This document shows positions 48,709 through 57,776 of a stretch of DNA of 64,000 nt, one piece after another (within the stretch, counting starts at the first letter, position 1; each line of letters starts with the position of its first letter). The stretch is from CAYMZZ01 sp046297935. GTDB lineage: Bacteria; Bacteroidota; Bacteroidia; Chitinophagales; Chitinophagaceae. The notes below the pieces were generated by a model. The model worked only from the letters and a program-made list of their open reading frames with translations, made no database searches and was not told the DNA's origin. The stretch spans positions 1-64,000 of the forward strand of contig JBKBHA010000012.1 in NCBI GenBank assembly GCA_046297935.1, read 5' to 3'. Position numbers and translations under genes: made by a program.

Positions 48709-50772
48709 ATGAAGCAAGCGCTTTTATGCTGCAGCATCTGCCTGCTATGCACCCACCACTTACTGGCCCGGCAAACGCCGCCCGATAGTCTTTATCAAAA
48801 ATTGTCGACCCCCAAACGCGACAGTGTTACTGTAAAGACCCTGATAAAGCTGGCTGAAACCTATAGCTGGACTGTTCCCGATTCGGGGCTTTACTATGCA
48901 CAGCAGGCCATTGAAGAAAACAAACGACAAAACGGTGCGGCCCGATTGTCGGCCGCAGCATGGAACGCCGTAGGCTATGCTTCGTATATGAAGGGGCAAT
49001 ATACCCAGTCGATGGAGGCTTTCCGCCAGTACTATCAGTTTGCACGAAAAGCCAACGACAAAATTCATATGGCTTTTGCGCTCAACAATGAGGGCAATAT
49101 CCATATCGAACTCGGCGATTATGGTCGTGCGCTCGATCTTTATAAGGAAGCGCTCAGTATTCGCCAGGCTGCACGCGACTCAGCAGGCATCGCGATGAGT
49201 TATAACAATATCGGGTTTATCTACAAAGACATTGGCGATTACGAAAAGGCCCTGGAAAATTTCTTTTACTCCCTTCGAGAATACGAAAAACTAGGAGATC
49301 AGAGGGCGGTTGGCAAAACCCACAACTTTATCGCCATCGTTTATGCGCGAAAGAAAGAGAATCAAAAAGCAATTGACCACCTGGAACAGGCAATCGCGTT
49401 GCAAAAAGCAACCAATGATGTAAACGAACTGGCCATCAGTTATCAAACCCTTTCGTCAATATTCGCCACTCAGGGTAAAAATGATGAAGCTCTTGAGCAA
49501 TTGCGACTCGCGATGGAGATCTACCAATCTCGCGGCGATATCCGACAAACCTCGATGGTTTATGCTGATCAGGCTGAAATTTTTCTGCAAAAAAAACAAT
49601 ACGACAGCGCGGGCCATTACTACCAGGAGTCAATACGTCAAAACCTCAGTATCGGTAACAAGCGCAATCTGGCCTCGCCCTGGCTTGGACTGGCACAGGC
49701 GCAAACTGCCTTAAAGCGTTATGCTGCCGCTCGGGCTTCGCTGGATAGCGCCCTTCAAATTGTAAATGAAACCCGCAAAAAAGAAGACCTGCGCAGGTAT
49801 TATGAAGTAGGTGCCTCTTATTACGCGGCTGTTGGCGATCATCAGCAGGCATTTAAATACCAGCAACAACTGACCAGCATTAAAGACAGTCTGCTCAACG
49901 AGCAAAACGTAAAGGCCATTGCCGATATGGAGGTGAAATACCAGACCGAGAAAAAGGAACAGGCCATATTGCTACAGCAGGCAGAAATTGAGCGTAAAAA
50001 TATAATTCTCTGGTCGGCCGCGGCTCTATTCTTACTTGCAGCTGGTCTGGGCATTTCAACTTATCGCCGGTATCGTTTAAAACAACAGGCTCGTTTACAA
50101 CAGGAAATACTGAATCAACAGGAAATGGCCACCCGGGCCGTTATCAAGGCTGAAGAAGATGAACGACAGCGCATTGCCCGCGATCTGCACGATGGCGTGG
50201 GACAAATGATGAGTGCTGCCAAAATGAACCTCTCTGCTTTTGAATCAAATCTGCCAGCCAGCAACCCCGAACAGACCCAGTCGCTCGATAAGATTATTGC
50301 ATTGGTAGATGAAAGCTGCCGCGAAATAAGAGCCGTGTCGCATAACATGATGCCCAATGCGTTGTTGAAAAACAGCCTGGCCAGCGCGGTTCGTGATTTT
50401 ATCGATAAAATTGATAAACGCGCATTGAAAGTGCATATCTATACTGAAGGACTTGACGAACGCCTCGATAGCAATGTGGAAACGGTTTTGTACCGGGTCA
50501 TTCAGGAATGCGTCAACAACGTAATTAAACACAGCGGCGCCAGCACGCTTGATATTTCCATCAACCGCGATGCAGATGGCATCAGCGCCACTGTTGAAGA
50601 CAATGGGAAGGGCTTCAATACCCAGGATAAATCACGTTTTGAAGGCATCGGCCTCAAGAATATTATCACCCGTATCGAATACCTGAAGGGTACGGTCGAC
50701 TTCGACTCGGCCCCGGGTCGTGGCACACTGGTGGCCATTCATGTACCGCTGGCGCCAGAGGCAGCAAAATAG
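48709..50772 (+). CDS. TPR-sensor histidine kinase (HisKA_3)
   Basis: A 687-residue protein. A signal peptide (LLCCSICLLCTHHLLA) is followed by six to eight tetratricopeptide repeats (about 55-395), one membrane helix (IILWSAAALFLLAAGLGIS, about 427-446), a HisKA_3 dimer domain with the phospho-acceptor His494 in RIARDLHDGVGQMM, and an HATPase_c domain (VIQECVNNVIKHSGA, VEDNGKGF, GIGLKNI). The TPR region sits outside the cytoplasm and probably senses a protein or peptide. It is paired with the LuxR-type regulator that follows. Confidence 0.93.
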   Translation: MKQALLCCSICLLCTHHLLARQTPPDSLYQKLSTPKRDSVTVKTLIKLAETYSWTVPDSGLYYAQQAIEENKRQNGAARLSAAAWNAVGYASYMKGQYTQSMEAFRQYYQFARKANDKIHMAFALNNEGNIHIELGDYGRALDLYKEALSIRQAARDSAGIAMSYNNIGFIYKDIGDYEKALENFFYSLREYEKLGDQRAVGKTHNFIAIVYARKKENQKAIDHLEQAIALQKATNDVNELAISYQTLSSIFATQGKNDEALEQLRLAMEIYQSRGDIRQTSMVYADQAEIFLQKKQYDSAGHYYQESIRQNLSIGNKRNLASPWLGLAQAQTALKRYAAARASLDSALQIVNETRKKEDLRRYYEVGASYYAAVGDHQQAFKYQQQLTSIKDSLLNEQNVKAIADMEVKYQTEKKEQAILLQQAEIERKNIILWSAAALFLLAAGLGISTYRRYRLKQQARLQQEILNQQEMATRAVIKAEEDERQRIARDLHDGVGQMMSAAKMNLSAFESNLPASNPEQTQSLDKIIALVDESCREIRAVSHNMMPNALLKNSLASAVRDFIDKIDKRALKVHIYTEGLDERLDSNVETVLYRVIQECVNNVIKHSGASTLDISINRDADGISATVEDNGKGFNTQDKSRFEGIGLKNIITRIEYLKGTVDFDSAPGRGTLVAIHVPLAPEAAK

Positions 50773-50840
50773 ACCTGAAAATGTCATTTGCCCAAAATGG
50801 CATTAATACTTACCTTAAACTTCGAAACGGCAGAAACGAT

Positions 50841-51488
50841 ATGACAAGTGCGAAAATCAGGTTAGCTCTGGTAGACGATCATCAGATCGTGATCGACGGA
50901 CTGCAATCGCTATTATTGGGGATGCCGCAGTTTGAGTTCGTATTTGCCACTACCCATCCCGAACAGGTGCCGGAATTACTGCAACAGCACCCCACCGACA
51001 TTTTGCTCACCGATGTAATGATGCCTGGCATGTCGGGTGTAGAACTGGCCAGGCTGGTGAAAAAGAAATTTCCGGAGATCAAGATACTTGCGTTGTCTAT
51101 GAATGGCGATGGCGATCAGGTAAGTGCCATGATTGCCGATGCCGATATATCCGGTTATGTGTTGAAGAATGTGGGGAAAAACGAACTGGTGGATGCGCTT
51201 TGCAGTATAGCTAACGGCGGCATTTATTTCAGCGAAGAAGTATTGCAGGCCATAGAAAAAACGGATCATCGAAAAAAGCAGTACGAAGAAGCACACCTCA
51301 CCGCCCGCGAAATAGAGATCATTCGACTAATTGAAAAGGAATACAACAATAAGCAGATTGCTGAAGCGCTTTTCATCAGTGAGCGCACGGTTGAAACCCA
51401 CCGCAAAAATATATTTCGCAAAACCGGCACCAATAGTGTGATTGGCCTTATCAAGTACGCCTACGAACACAAATTGATCTCTGCCTGA
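50841..51488 (+). CDS. LuxR-type response regulator
   Basis: A 215-residue protein. Receiver domain with acidic pair in ALVDDHQ and phospho-acceptor Asp58 in LLTDVMMPGMSG; C-terminal LuxR helix-turn-helix (LTAREIEIIRLIEKEYNNKQ, SERTVETHRKNIF). The ATG at 50841 is used because MTSAKIRLALVDD is a typical receiver start; the ATG at 50781 (20 codons longer, 8 bp after the kinase stop) is also possible and would be closely coupled. Targets unknown. Confidence 0.93.
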   Translation: MTSAKIRLALVDDHQIVIDGLQSLLLGMPQFEFVFATTHPEQVPELLQQHPTDILLTDVMMPGMSGVELARLVKKKFPEIKILALSMNGDGDQVSAMIADADISGYVLKNVGKNELVDALCSIANGGIYFSEEVLQAIEKTDHRKKQYEEAHLTAREIEIIRLIEKEYNNKQIAEALFISERTVETHRKNIFRKTGTNSVIGLIKYAYEHKLISA

Positions 51489-51633
51489 AAATAGGGTGTA
51501 AGAAAAGTAAACTGAGCTCCCCACAACTCTCCGGTTGTAGTTCAAAATCCGCCTTTCATACGAGAGAGGTCACAGGTTTAAATCGAACTCAGTAGATTTC
51601 CCGACATAATCATTCACATTTCAATCATAGAAC

Positions 51634-52773
51634 ATGAGCCGCTCCTTTTTTCAACCCCGCTACGGACGAACCCTGTTATTGATGCTTTTTCTTTGCGTTG
51701 CCGGATTCGCGTCGCTGGCACAGATTCCGCTAACTACACTGCCAAGTGGTGGCAACAAAAAAGCATTCGTATCCGAATGGATTGGTCTGACAGAAGTATC
51801 GGTAAGTTATAGCCGCCCGGGGTTGAAAGGACGCGCTGGTCAGGTCTGGGGGCAACTGGTACATACCGGGTTTCAAAATCCCGGTTTCGGCAGCAGTCAG
51901 GCAGCTCCCTGGCGGGCTGGGGCCAACGAAAACACGGTGATTAGTTTTTCATCGGATGTGTTGGTCAATGGGCAGAAATTGCCAAAAGGATGCTATGGTT
52001 TCTTTATCGCTTACTATCCCGACAGCAGTATTCTGATTTTTTCGCGCAACTATCAGAGCTGGGGACATTACTACTATAACCCGTCGGAAGATGCGTTAAG
52101 AGTGAAAATTGTACCTGAAAAAATGCAGGAACGGGTAGAATGGCTTCGGTTTGAGTTTTCGAATCAGCGGGAAGAAATGGCGACGCTGGCGTTGGAGTGG
52201 GAGCAGCTTCGCTTTCCGTTCGAAATTAAAGTGGATTATGTGGCGACACAACTGGAGAGTTTCAGAAAAGAATTGCGCACTGAGCGCGGTTTTATCTGGC
52301 AGAGCTGGGAGCAGGCAGCTGCCTGGTGTGCGCAGCGGAATGTGAATCTGGAGCAGGCATTACAGTGGGCCGACAGTGCAAGCAGTCCCACTTTTGGAGG
52401 CGATAAAATGTTTTCTACTTTTCTGACCAAGGCAGATATTCTGGAAAGACTGGGACGAGGCGATGAAGCGGCGGTTGTCATCAAATCGGCGCTGCCAAAG
52501 GCTACTATGCAAGAGGTTCATATGTACGGTCGCCGCCTGCTGCAGCAAAAGAAAGCAGCTGAAGCGTTGGAGATATTTCTTTACAATCATAAAACACATC
52601 CCAATGAATTCACAACCCTGGCGGGTTTGACCCGGGGTTATGCGGCTAATAATGATGTCAAAAAAGCATTGAAATACGCCAAACTCGCTCTCCCCCTTGC
52701 CCCGAATGATCTGAACAAACAGTCAGTGCAGGCGATGATTGAAAAGTTGGAAAAGGGGAATGTGAATTTATAA
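51634..52773 (+). CDS. DUF2911-domain protein
   Basis: A 379-residue protein with a signal peptide ending ASLAQ. The DUF2911 part (about 45-200) has VSVSYSRPGLKGR, PWRAGANENTVISFSSDV and LPKGCYGFFIAY. The C-terminal 150 residues contain helical repeats that may be TPR-like (from LERLGRGDEAAVVIKSALP). Function unknown. Confidence 0.82.
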   Translation: MSRSFFQPRYGRTLLLMLFLCVAGFASLAQIPLTTLPSGGNKKAFVSEWIGLTEVSVSYSRPGLKGRAGQVWGQLVHTGFQNPGFGSSQAAPWRAGANENTVISFSSDVLVNGQKLPKGCYGFFIAYYPDSSILIFSRNYQSWGHYYYNPSEDALRVKIVPEKMQERVEWLRFEFSNQREEMATLALEWEQLRFPFEIKVDYVATQLESFRKELRTERGFIWQSWEQAAAWCAQRNVNLEQALQWADSASSPTFGGDKMFSTFLTKADILERLGRGDEAAVVIKSALPKATMQEVHMYGRRLLQQKKAAEALEIFLYNHKTHPNEFTTLAGLTRGYAANNDVKKALKYAKLALPLAPNDLNKQSVQAMIEKLEKGNVNL

Positions 52774-52813
52774 AACGATTGCTGGTTTATGTTGCGTTTG
52801 GCTCAGCACGCTC

Positions 52814-52948
52814 TTTAACCACAGAGTTCACCGATTCAGGAACATAGGGCACGGAGGACGTATTACAGCAAATGCTTCAAAAAAGCCACATACTCTCAAC
52901 AGCTCTCCGCGCCCTCTGCGAAAAATCTCTGTTACCTCTGCGGTTAAA
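52814..52948. mobile_element. MITE-like inverted-repeat unit 1
   Basis: A 135-bp unit with ends TTTAACCACAGAG and CTCTGCGGTTAAA. Its right half (52891-52964) is about 92% identical to 53110-53181 in unit 2. No coding sequence. It probably belongs to a non-autonomous repeat family. Confidence 0.55.
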
Positions 52949-53035
52949 TAGGGAATTAGTGCTCTAAGGTCGTTACCCACCTCCAAAGCAGGTGTTCTTT
53001 TCTTAACAATTATGCATTTTGGCGCAACACCCTCA

Positions 53036-53166
53036 TTAACCGCAGAGGTAACAGAGATTTTACGCGGAGAAACGGGAGGACGTTTTCAATTTGAGGACAA
53101 AATGCTCATTACTCTCAACAGCTCTCCGTGCCCTCTGCGTAAAATCTCTGTTACCTCTGCGGTTAA
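53036..53166. mobile_element. MITE-like inverted-repeat unit 2
   Basis: A 131-bp unit whose terminal 30 bp (TTAACCGCAGAGGTAACAGA then GATTTTACGC) are perfect inverted repeats. As RNA it would form a very long hairpin. It is a diverged duplicate of unit 1, 90 bp away. Confidence 0.65.
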
Positions 53167-53305
53167 TAGGGTATTAGTGCCCTTTTGAATACAGTGGTCG
53201 GGAAGGAAAAAATCGAAAAAGAGATTGTTGGCAGGGTTCGATGTGAGGGATTGGATCCGTCGAGGATATTTAGAATCGTTCCATTCGTATAGCTCAACAC
53301 AATCC

Positions 53306-53469
53306 GCCCCGATGGGGCGGAACATTCCTTCATCAATTCTTTCTATCGACATGGCGCCCCGATGGGGCGGAGCATTCCTCCATCAAATCTTTCTATCTAC
53401 AAGGCGCCCCGATGGGGCGCAGCATTCCTTCATCAATTCTTTCTATCGACAAGGCGCCCCGATGGGGCG
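53306..53469. repeat. exact 50-bp tandem repeat with a palindrome core
   Basis: GCCCCGATGGGGC occurs at 53306, 53356, 53406 and 53456, a period of exactly 50 bp. The intervening 37 bp are nearly identical in all units (CATTCCTTCATCAATTCTTT). The spacers are the same, so this is not a CRISPR array. Confidence 0.9.
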
Positions 53470-53495
53470 CATTTCACAAATGACGATTTAACAAT

Positions 53496-53620
53496 TACAC
53501 AACGGGCCTTCTCAACAACTTCACAACTCAACAACTCAACAACTACACAACGACACAACGACACAACTCAACAACTACACAACTCAACACTTCAACACTT
53601 CAACAATTCAACAGCTCAAG
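53496..53620. repeat. CAACTCAA-type microsatellite
   Basis: About 125 bp of CAACTCAACA, ACTACACAA and ACTTCAACA units, ending at the FKBP stop codon. Same placement as the tracts at 6188 and 57655. Confidence 0.85.
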
Positions 53621-54089
53621 GTTCCACATCCACTAGTTGCACATCAAAAAACAAAGGGGTGTTGCCGGAGATCACACCACGGCCCTCGCAGCCGTAGGCC
53701 AAGGCAGAAGGCACCAGCAGCCGGATATGTCCACCTTCTTTAATCAGCGGAATACCGATACGCCATCCTTCGATCAAGCCCGCCAGTGGCCAGGCCGTTG
53801 TGTTGGCGGAAGATTGTTGATCAAAAATTTCGCCATCCAGAAATTTACCAACGTAGGTGATTTTGATATAAGAATCGGCAGTGGCAGAGGCGCCTGAACC
53901 GGGGTTTACAATTTGGTAGTAAAGACCGCTTGAATGGGATTGAACATCAGTTAACCCATTACTTGCCGCATAGGCCATCAAGGCATCTGCCTCGGCTGAA
54001 ACCGGCTTGGGTTTACATTCTTTGTTACAGCTGCTAACACCCATCCACAAAATGCTACACAGGGCAAGGGTCGACAAGATTCGGATCAC
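53616..54089 (-). CDS. FKBP-type peptidyl-prolyl isomerase lipoprotein
   Basis: A 157-residue protein with lipoprotein signal GVSSC. FKBP core (about 50-155): YIKITYVGKFLDGEIFDQ, LIEGWRIGIPLIKEGGHIRLLVPSALAYG, TPLFFDVQLVDV. It speeds proline isomerisation of exported proteins in the periplasm. A membrane-protein gene (54125) lies 35 bp upstream on the same strand; the two may be co-transcribed. Confidence 0.92.
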   Translation of the reverse strand: MIRILSTLALCSILWMGVSSCNKECKPKPVSAEADALMAYAASNGLTDVQSHSSGLYYQIVNPGSGASATADSYIKITYVGKFLDGEIFDQQSSANTTAWPLAGLIEGWRIGIPLIKEGGHIRLLVPSALAYGCEGRGVISGNTPLFFDVQLVDVEP

Positions 54090-54124
54090 AGTTGGTATTT
54101 TAGGTTTTCAAATAGTTGGCTAAA

Positions 54125-54484
54125 TCATGACAAGTTTTGGGTCTCATTCGCTGCAACGCCCTCCTTTTCCTTTCCCAACTCGCGGCGCGCAAGCAGCTCC
54201 CGGTAGCGGGTTTCGTGCAGGTCCCACTTGTGTTTTACGGAAAATACGGTAACAAAGACCACAATCAGCAATGCGGCTATCATCAGCACGATAAACATCG
54301 AGGAGTCGGCCCGGAATATCATGGTGGCCCGCTTGTACCAGCCCGCGAAGAAATTGACAAAAATAGCAACCACCAGTGCCAGGCCGAGTGGCAGACCCGC
54401 GGCCAGCTGGTATAAAACTTTACGTTTGCGATCACGATTTTCTTCCCAGTAAACAACAAAATCTTCTTCTTCGCGAGTAAGCAT
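54125..54484 (-). CDS. two-helix membrane protein, function unknown
   Basis: A 119-residue protein (start ATG 54484, MLTREEEDF). A charged N-terminus is followed by two helices (LAAGLPLGLALVVAIFVNFFAGW, SSMFIVLMIAALLIVVFVTVF) and an acidic/basic helical tail. Not recognised. A -7 element TATTTTTG at 54489-54496 ends 4 bp before the ATG, so the message may be leaderless or nearly so. Divergent from the HU gene. Confidence 0.7.
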   Translation of the reverse strand: MLTREEEDFVVYWEENRDRKRKVLYQLAAGLPLGLALVVAIFVNFFAGWYKRATMIFRADSSMFIVLMIAALLIVVFVTVFSVKHKWDLHETRYRELLARRELGKEKEGVAANETQNLS

Positions 54485-54488
54485 AATG

Positions 54489-54496
54489 CAAAAATA
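54489..54496 (-). promoter_or_regulatory. -7 element very close to a start codon
   Basis: TATTTTTG on the minus strand ends 4 bp before the ATG at 54484. The implied transcription start is at or next to the ATG. No good TTG is seen upstream. Confidence 0.4.
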
Positions 54497-54546
54497 AAAC
54501 ATAATGCCCTACGATACTTGCAGCAGCGAAACGAATTGGTTATATT

Positions 54547-55467
54547 GTGTCGCTAATACAAAAGGCTGTGAAAATTACATCCTTACTAACCCAATATCTG
54601 TACGAACAACATCGGCTCGATTTGCCCGGTATCGGGAGTTTTGTACTCGATCCGTCCAGTACGGTAGCCGTTGGCGGCAAGAATAGCGCTCCCCTGCCGC
54701 CGCATATCCACTTCCAACATCGAACTGATCTCCGCGAGCCTACTGATCTCATTCGTTTCATTTCCGAACAAACTGGCAAAATGAAGGCCCTCGCGGCTTC
54801 CGATCTCGATTCCTTTATCGAGCTGGCCCAGCAATTTCTGAACATCGGCAAACCCTTCGTGCTGGAAGGTATCGGTACGCTGGTGCGCCTGAAACCGGGT
54901 GAATACGAATTCACGGCTGCGCCGCCCCCCGCTACCGACAGACGGCGGGATACAGCAGCTCGCGAAACAGCCAAAACCGTGGCAAGGGAAGAAACCACCG
55001 AACGATACGAGTCCTTCCTGAGCGAACCAAAACCGAAAGAAGGATGGCGCAAGCCAGTACTGATAGTGGCAGTGCTTGCCGGACTTGCGCTGGCGATCTG
55101 GGGAGGATATCGCATTTCCCAAAAACCAGCCGATAACAACGAGCCGATCAGCGCAGAACCGACACTTTCTGAAACCGCGTCCGCAAACGTAGCGATGCAA
55201 CCAATAGATAGCAGCAGCCAGCAGCCGGTTACACAGCCTGGTCGGACGAATGTGGACAGCTATACCTATGTACTGGAAAATGCGGGCAGGCAACGTGCTA
55301 TCAAGCGGTACAATCAACTTCGCACCAATTTGTGGGACGTACAACTGTCAACCACCGATTCGGTCCGGTTTAAGTTATACCTGACCCTGCCTGTCAACTA
55401 TGGCGACACCAGCCGCATCAAAGACTCCCTGCGTGTAATGCTGGGGCGGCCGGTGTATATTGAGTAG
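54547..55467 (+). CDS. HU-domain protein with membrane helix
   Basis: A 306-residue protein from a GTG at 54547; the GTG at 54568 (KITSLLTQYLYEQHRLDLPG) may be the true start. Tandem HU/CCDC81-like DNA-binding modules (about 8-120, LPGIGSFVLD and LEGIGTLVRLKPGEY), a linker, one membrane helix (PVLIVAVLAGLALAIWGGY, about 165-183) and a C-terminal periplasmic domain (YTYVLENAGRQRAIKRYNQL) resembling SPOR. It may tether chromosome or peptidoglycan. Divergent from the membrane protein at 54484. Confidence 0.78.
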   Translation: MSLIQKAVKITSLLTQYLYEQHRLDLPGIGSFVLDPSSTVAVGGKNSAPLPPHIHFQHRTDLREPTDLIRFISEQTGKMKALAASDLDSFIELAQQFLNIGKPFVLEGIGTLVRLKPGEYEFTAAPPPATDRRRDTAARETAKTVAREETTERYESFLSEPKPKEGWRKPVLIVAVLAGLALAIWGGYRISQKPADNNEPISAEPTLSETASANVAMQPIDSSSQQPVTQPGRTNVDSYTYVLENAGRQRAIKRYNQLRTNLWDVQLSTTDSVRFKLYLTLPVNYGDTSRIKDSLRVMLGRPVYIE

Positions 55468-55477
55468 GCAGTCATTT

Positions 55478-56758
55478 TCAGCGTTGAAAGACAGATTTAA
55501 AAATTTCCCCGAACCGGTACACTTCTTCATAGGAATTATACAGCGGCACAGGTGCCAGTCTGATCACATTAGGTTCACGCCAATCAGTGCGTATGCCTGC
55601 CTTAGTAAAGGCATCGAACATTGACCTCCCATTCCGGTGTACTAACATAGATACCTGGCAACCCCTGGCAGCGGGGTCGGTGGGCGTCAGTATTTCCAAA
55701 ACGGAAGGGTCGGGTTCACCAATTGCATCCTGTAATACTGCCCATAGAAATTCATTGAGTGATTTTCGCTTTTCCTGTATTTTTTCCCAGCCGGCTTCTT
55801 CAAAAACCTGCAGTGAAGCGCGGAGCGTTGCGTACAACAAAATAGCAGGAGTACTCAATTGCCAGCCGGCCGCACCGGCCATAGGCAAAAATCCTTTTTC
55901 CATCTTGAAACGGGTGGCTTCATCATATCCCCACCAGCCTGCAAACCTTGGTAGCTGGGAGGCATGATGGCGACGATGAATAAATGCAGCGCCCATAGCA
56001 CCCGGGCCTGCATTCAGGTATTTGTAATTGCACCAGCAGGCAAAATCTACTCCCCAATCGTGCAATTGAAGAGGAATGTTGCCGGCAGCATGAGCCAGAT
56101 CAAAGCCAATTGTGATCCCTTTTTCGCGCGCGAACTGCGCAATCGCCTTCATATCCAGTACCTGCCCGGTGTAATAATGTAAACCACCCAGTAAAATCAA
56201 TGCCAGTTCATCTGCATGATCTTCTATTGCCTGCAAAATATCTTCCGTTCGCAGCAGATGTTCGCCGGCACGTGGGGCAATCTCCAAAATAGCTTCCGCA
56301 GGTTGTTGTTGCCGATAACGAAGGTGGGTCTCAAGTGCATATTGATCGCTGGGAAAGGCTTTGGCTTCGCAAAGAATACGGCGACGTTTGCCCTGAGGCT
56401 GGTAAAAGCTAACCATCATCAGGTGAAGGTTCACTGTCAGCTGATTCATGACCACCACTTCGTCGGGATATGCTCCTACAATGGTCGACAATGAACGCTG
56501 CAGGGTTTCATGGTAGTTCATCCAGGGCTCACTCGCGTGAAAGAAGGATTCCACACCCAGCGTTGCCCAGTCATCGAGTACTTTATCGATTTCATCGCGC
56601 GTGCGGCGAGGCTGGAGTCCGAGTGAATTTCCCAGAAAATAAACATCCGGCGTGCCGCCAGTGCCGGGTGGTAAAAATTCTTTTTTGAACGATGCAAGAG
56701 GATCAGCCGCATCAAGCTGGCGGGCCAGTTCAAGGCTGGGCTTCTTATTGGAAAACAT
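55478..56758 (-). CDS. kynU: kynureninase
   Basis: PLP enzyme that cleaves kynurenine to anthranilate and alanine in tryptophan breakdown. It has 426 residues. Substrate loop NSLGLQPRRTRDEIDKV, LGGLHYYTGQVLDM, the Asp-PLP block IGFDLAHAAGN and the Schiff-base Lys in CNYKYLNAGPG are intact. No other kynurenine-pathway gene lies in the window except an SDR gene directly upstream. Confidence 0.95.
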   Translation of the reverse strand: MFSNKKPSLELARQLDAADPLASFKKEFLPPGTGGTPDVYFLGNSLGLQPRRTRDEIDKVLDDWATLGVESFFHASEPWMNYHETLQRSLSTIVGAYPDEVVVMNQLTVNLHLMMVSFYQPQGKRRRILCEAKAFPSDQYALETHLRYRQQQPAEAILEIAPRAGEHLLRTEDILQAIEDHADELALILLGGLHYYTGQVLDMKAIAQFAREKGITIGFDLAHAAGNIPLQLHDWGVDFACWCNYKYLNAGPGAMGAAFIHRRHHASQLPRFAGWWGYDEATRFKMEKGFLPMAGAAGWQLSTPAILLYATLRASLQVFEEAGWEKIQEKRKSLNEFLWAVLQDAIGEPDPSVLEILTPTDPAARGCQVSMLVHRNGRSMFDAFTKAGIRTDWREPNVIRLAPVPLYNSYEEVYRFGEIFKSVFQR

Positions 56759-56779
56759 GCTTCAGGTTCGTTTAATTTT

Positions 56780-57574
56780 TTAAATGCTACCGGTTCTGCC
56801 TCCATCTACCGGAATACTGACTCCGGTGATATATGCTGCAAGCGGCGATGCCAGGAAACAGGCCAGTTGTGCCGGTTCTGACGCATCGGCAAATCGCCGG
56901 GCGGGCACCGAAGCCCGCATCTGGTCAGCCATGGTCTGTTCTGAAATTCCTTTGGCAGCTGCCTCGGTACGGATCAAAGAAGCCAGCCGTGCGGTCTCCG
57001 TAAGACCAGGCAATATATTATTTACGGTGATGGAGTCTTTAGCCAGTTCATTGCTGAGGGTCTTGGCCCATGCGGCCACTGCCGCTCTTGTTGTATTCGA
57101 CACCCCCAGGTTGGGAAGGGGAATTCGAACCGAGGTGGAAATGATATTGATGATACGGCCGTACTGCTGCGCACGCATACCTGGCAACAGGGCCTGCACC
57201 AAGCGGTGGTTGACTAGCAGATGTTGCTGGTAAGCGGCCAGAAACGCTTCTTCCGTGGCTTCTGTGATGGGGCCCGGTGCAGGTCCGCCCGCATTGTTCA
57301 CCAGAATATGAAAGGGCGCAATGGCCTTGATTTGTTCAATCGCAGCCGACACCTCAACAGCTTTTGAAAAATCGGCAATCAGATATCCATGCTTTTGCTC
57401 CGGCGATACAATCGACAATGAATCCTTTGTCCGTTGAAGCGCCTCTTCGTTCCGCGCCAGCAACCAGCAACTCGCACCCGCAGCTGCCATGGCCTGCGCC
57501 GTAGCCAGTCCAATTCCCTGTGTACTCCCCGCCACCAGCGCCCTCTTCCCCCGCAGATTAATTTCTATCGACAT
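56780..57574 (-). CDS. SDR-family protein lacking the YxxxK pair
   Basis: A 264-residue Rossmann-fold protein with GSTQGIGLATA and NNAGG. The position of the catalytic Tyr-xxx-Lys reads SNTTR in LGVSNTTRAAVAAWAK, so both are replaced. The Ser of ISTSVRIP remains. It may be a binding protein or use an altered mechanism. Annotated family members with a similar SNTxR motif exist in Bacteroidetes. It lies 21 bp before kynU on the same strand. The ATG at 57574 replaces the TTG one codon upstream. Confidence 0.85.
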   Translation of the reverse strand: MSIEINLRGKRALVAGSTQGIGLATAQAMAAAGASCWLLARNEEALQRTKDSLSIVSPEQKHGYLIADFSKAVEVSAAIEQIKAIAPFHILVNNAGGPAPGPITEATEEAFLAAYQQHLLVNHRLVQALLPGMRAQQYGRIINIISTSVRIPLPNLGVSNTTRAAVAAWAKTLSNELAKDSITVNNILPGLTETARLASLIRTEAAAKGISEQTMADQMRASVPARRFADASEPAQLACFLASPLAAYITGVSIPVDGGRTGSI

Positions 57575-57654
57575 CAATGTTTGTTTGTTGTTCTATAGGT
57601 CTCGCCCCAACCCCTGCCTCAACGCTTGCCCCAACGCATGCGTTGGGGCTACGA

Positions 57655-57776
57655 ACCTTTCACCTCTCACCTTTCACCTTTCACCTTTCACCTCTCACCT
57701 TTCACCATTCACCTCTCACCTTTCGCCTTTCACCTCTCACCTCTCACCTCTCACCTCTCACCTTTCACCTCTCACC
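57655..57776. repeat. TTTCACCTCTCACC microsatellite
   Basis: About 120 bp of TCACCTTTCACCTC units, pyrimidine-plus-A on the plus strand, lying beyond and slightly into the 3' end of the GDPD gene (stop 57758). The last few GDPD codons (VRGER) lie within it. Confidence 0.85.

Noticed and set aside
53306..53469. CRISPR array
   Set aside because: The intervening sequences are the same in every unit, whereas CRISPR spacers must differ. No cas gene is near.
53225..53491. 88-codon frame across the 50-bp repeat
   Set aside because: Its peptide only reflects the repeat; no start context or homology pattern.
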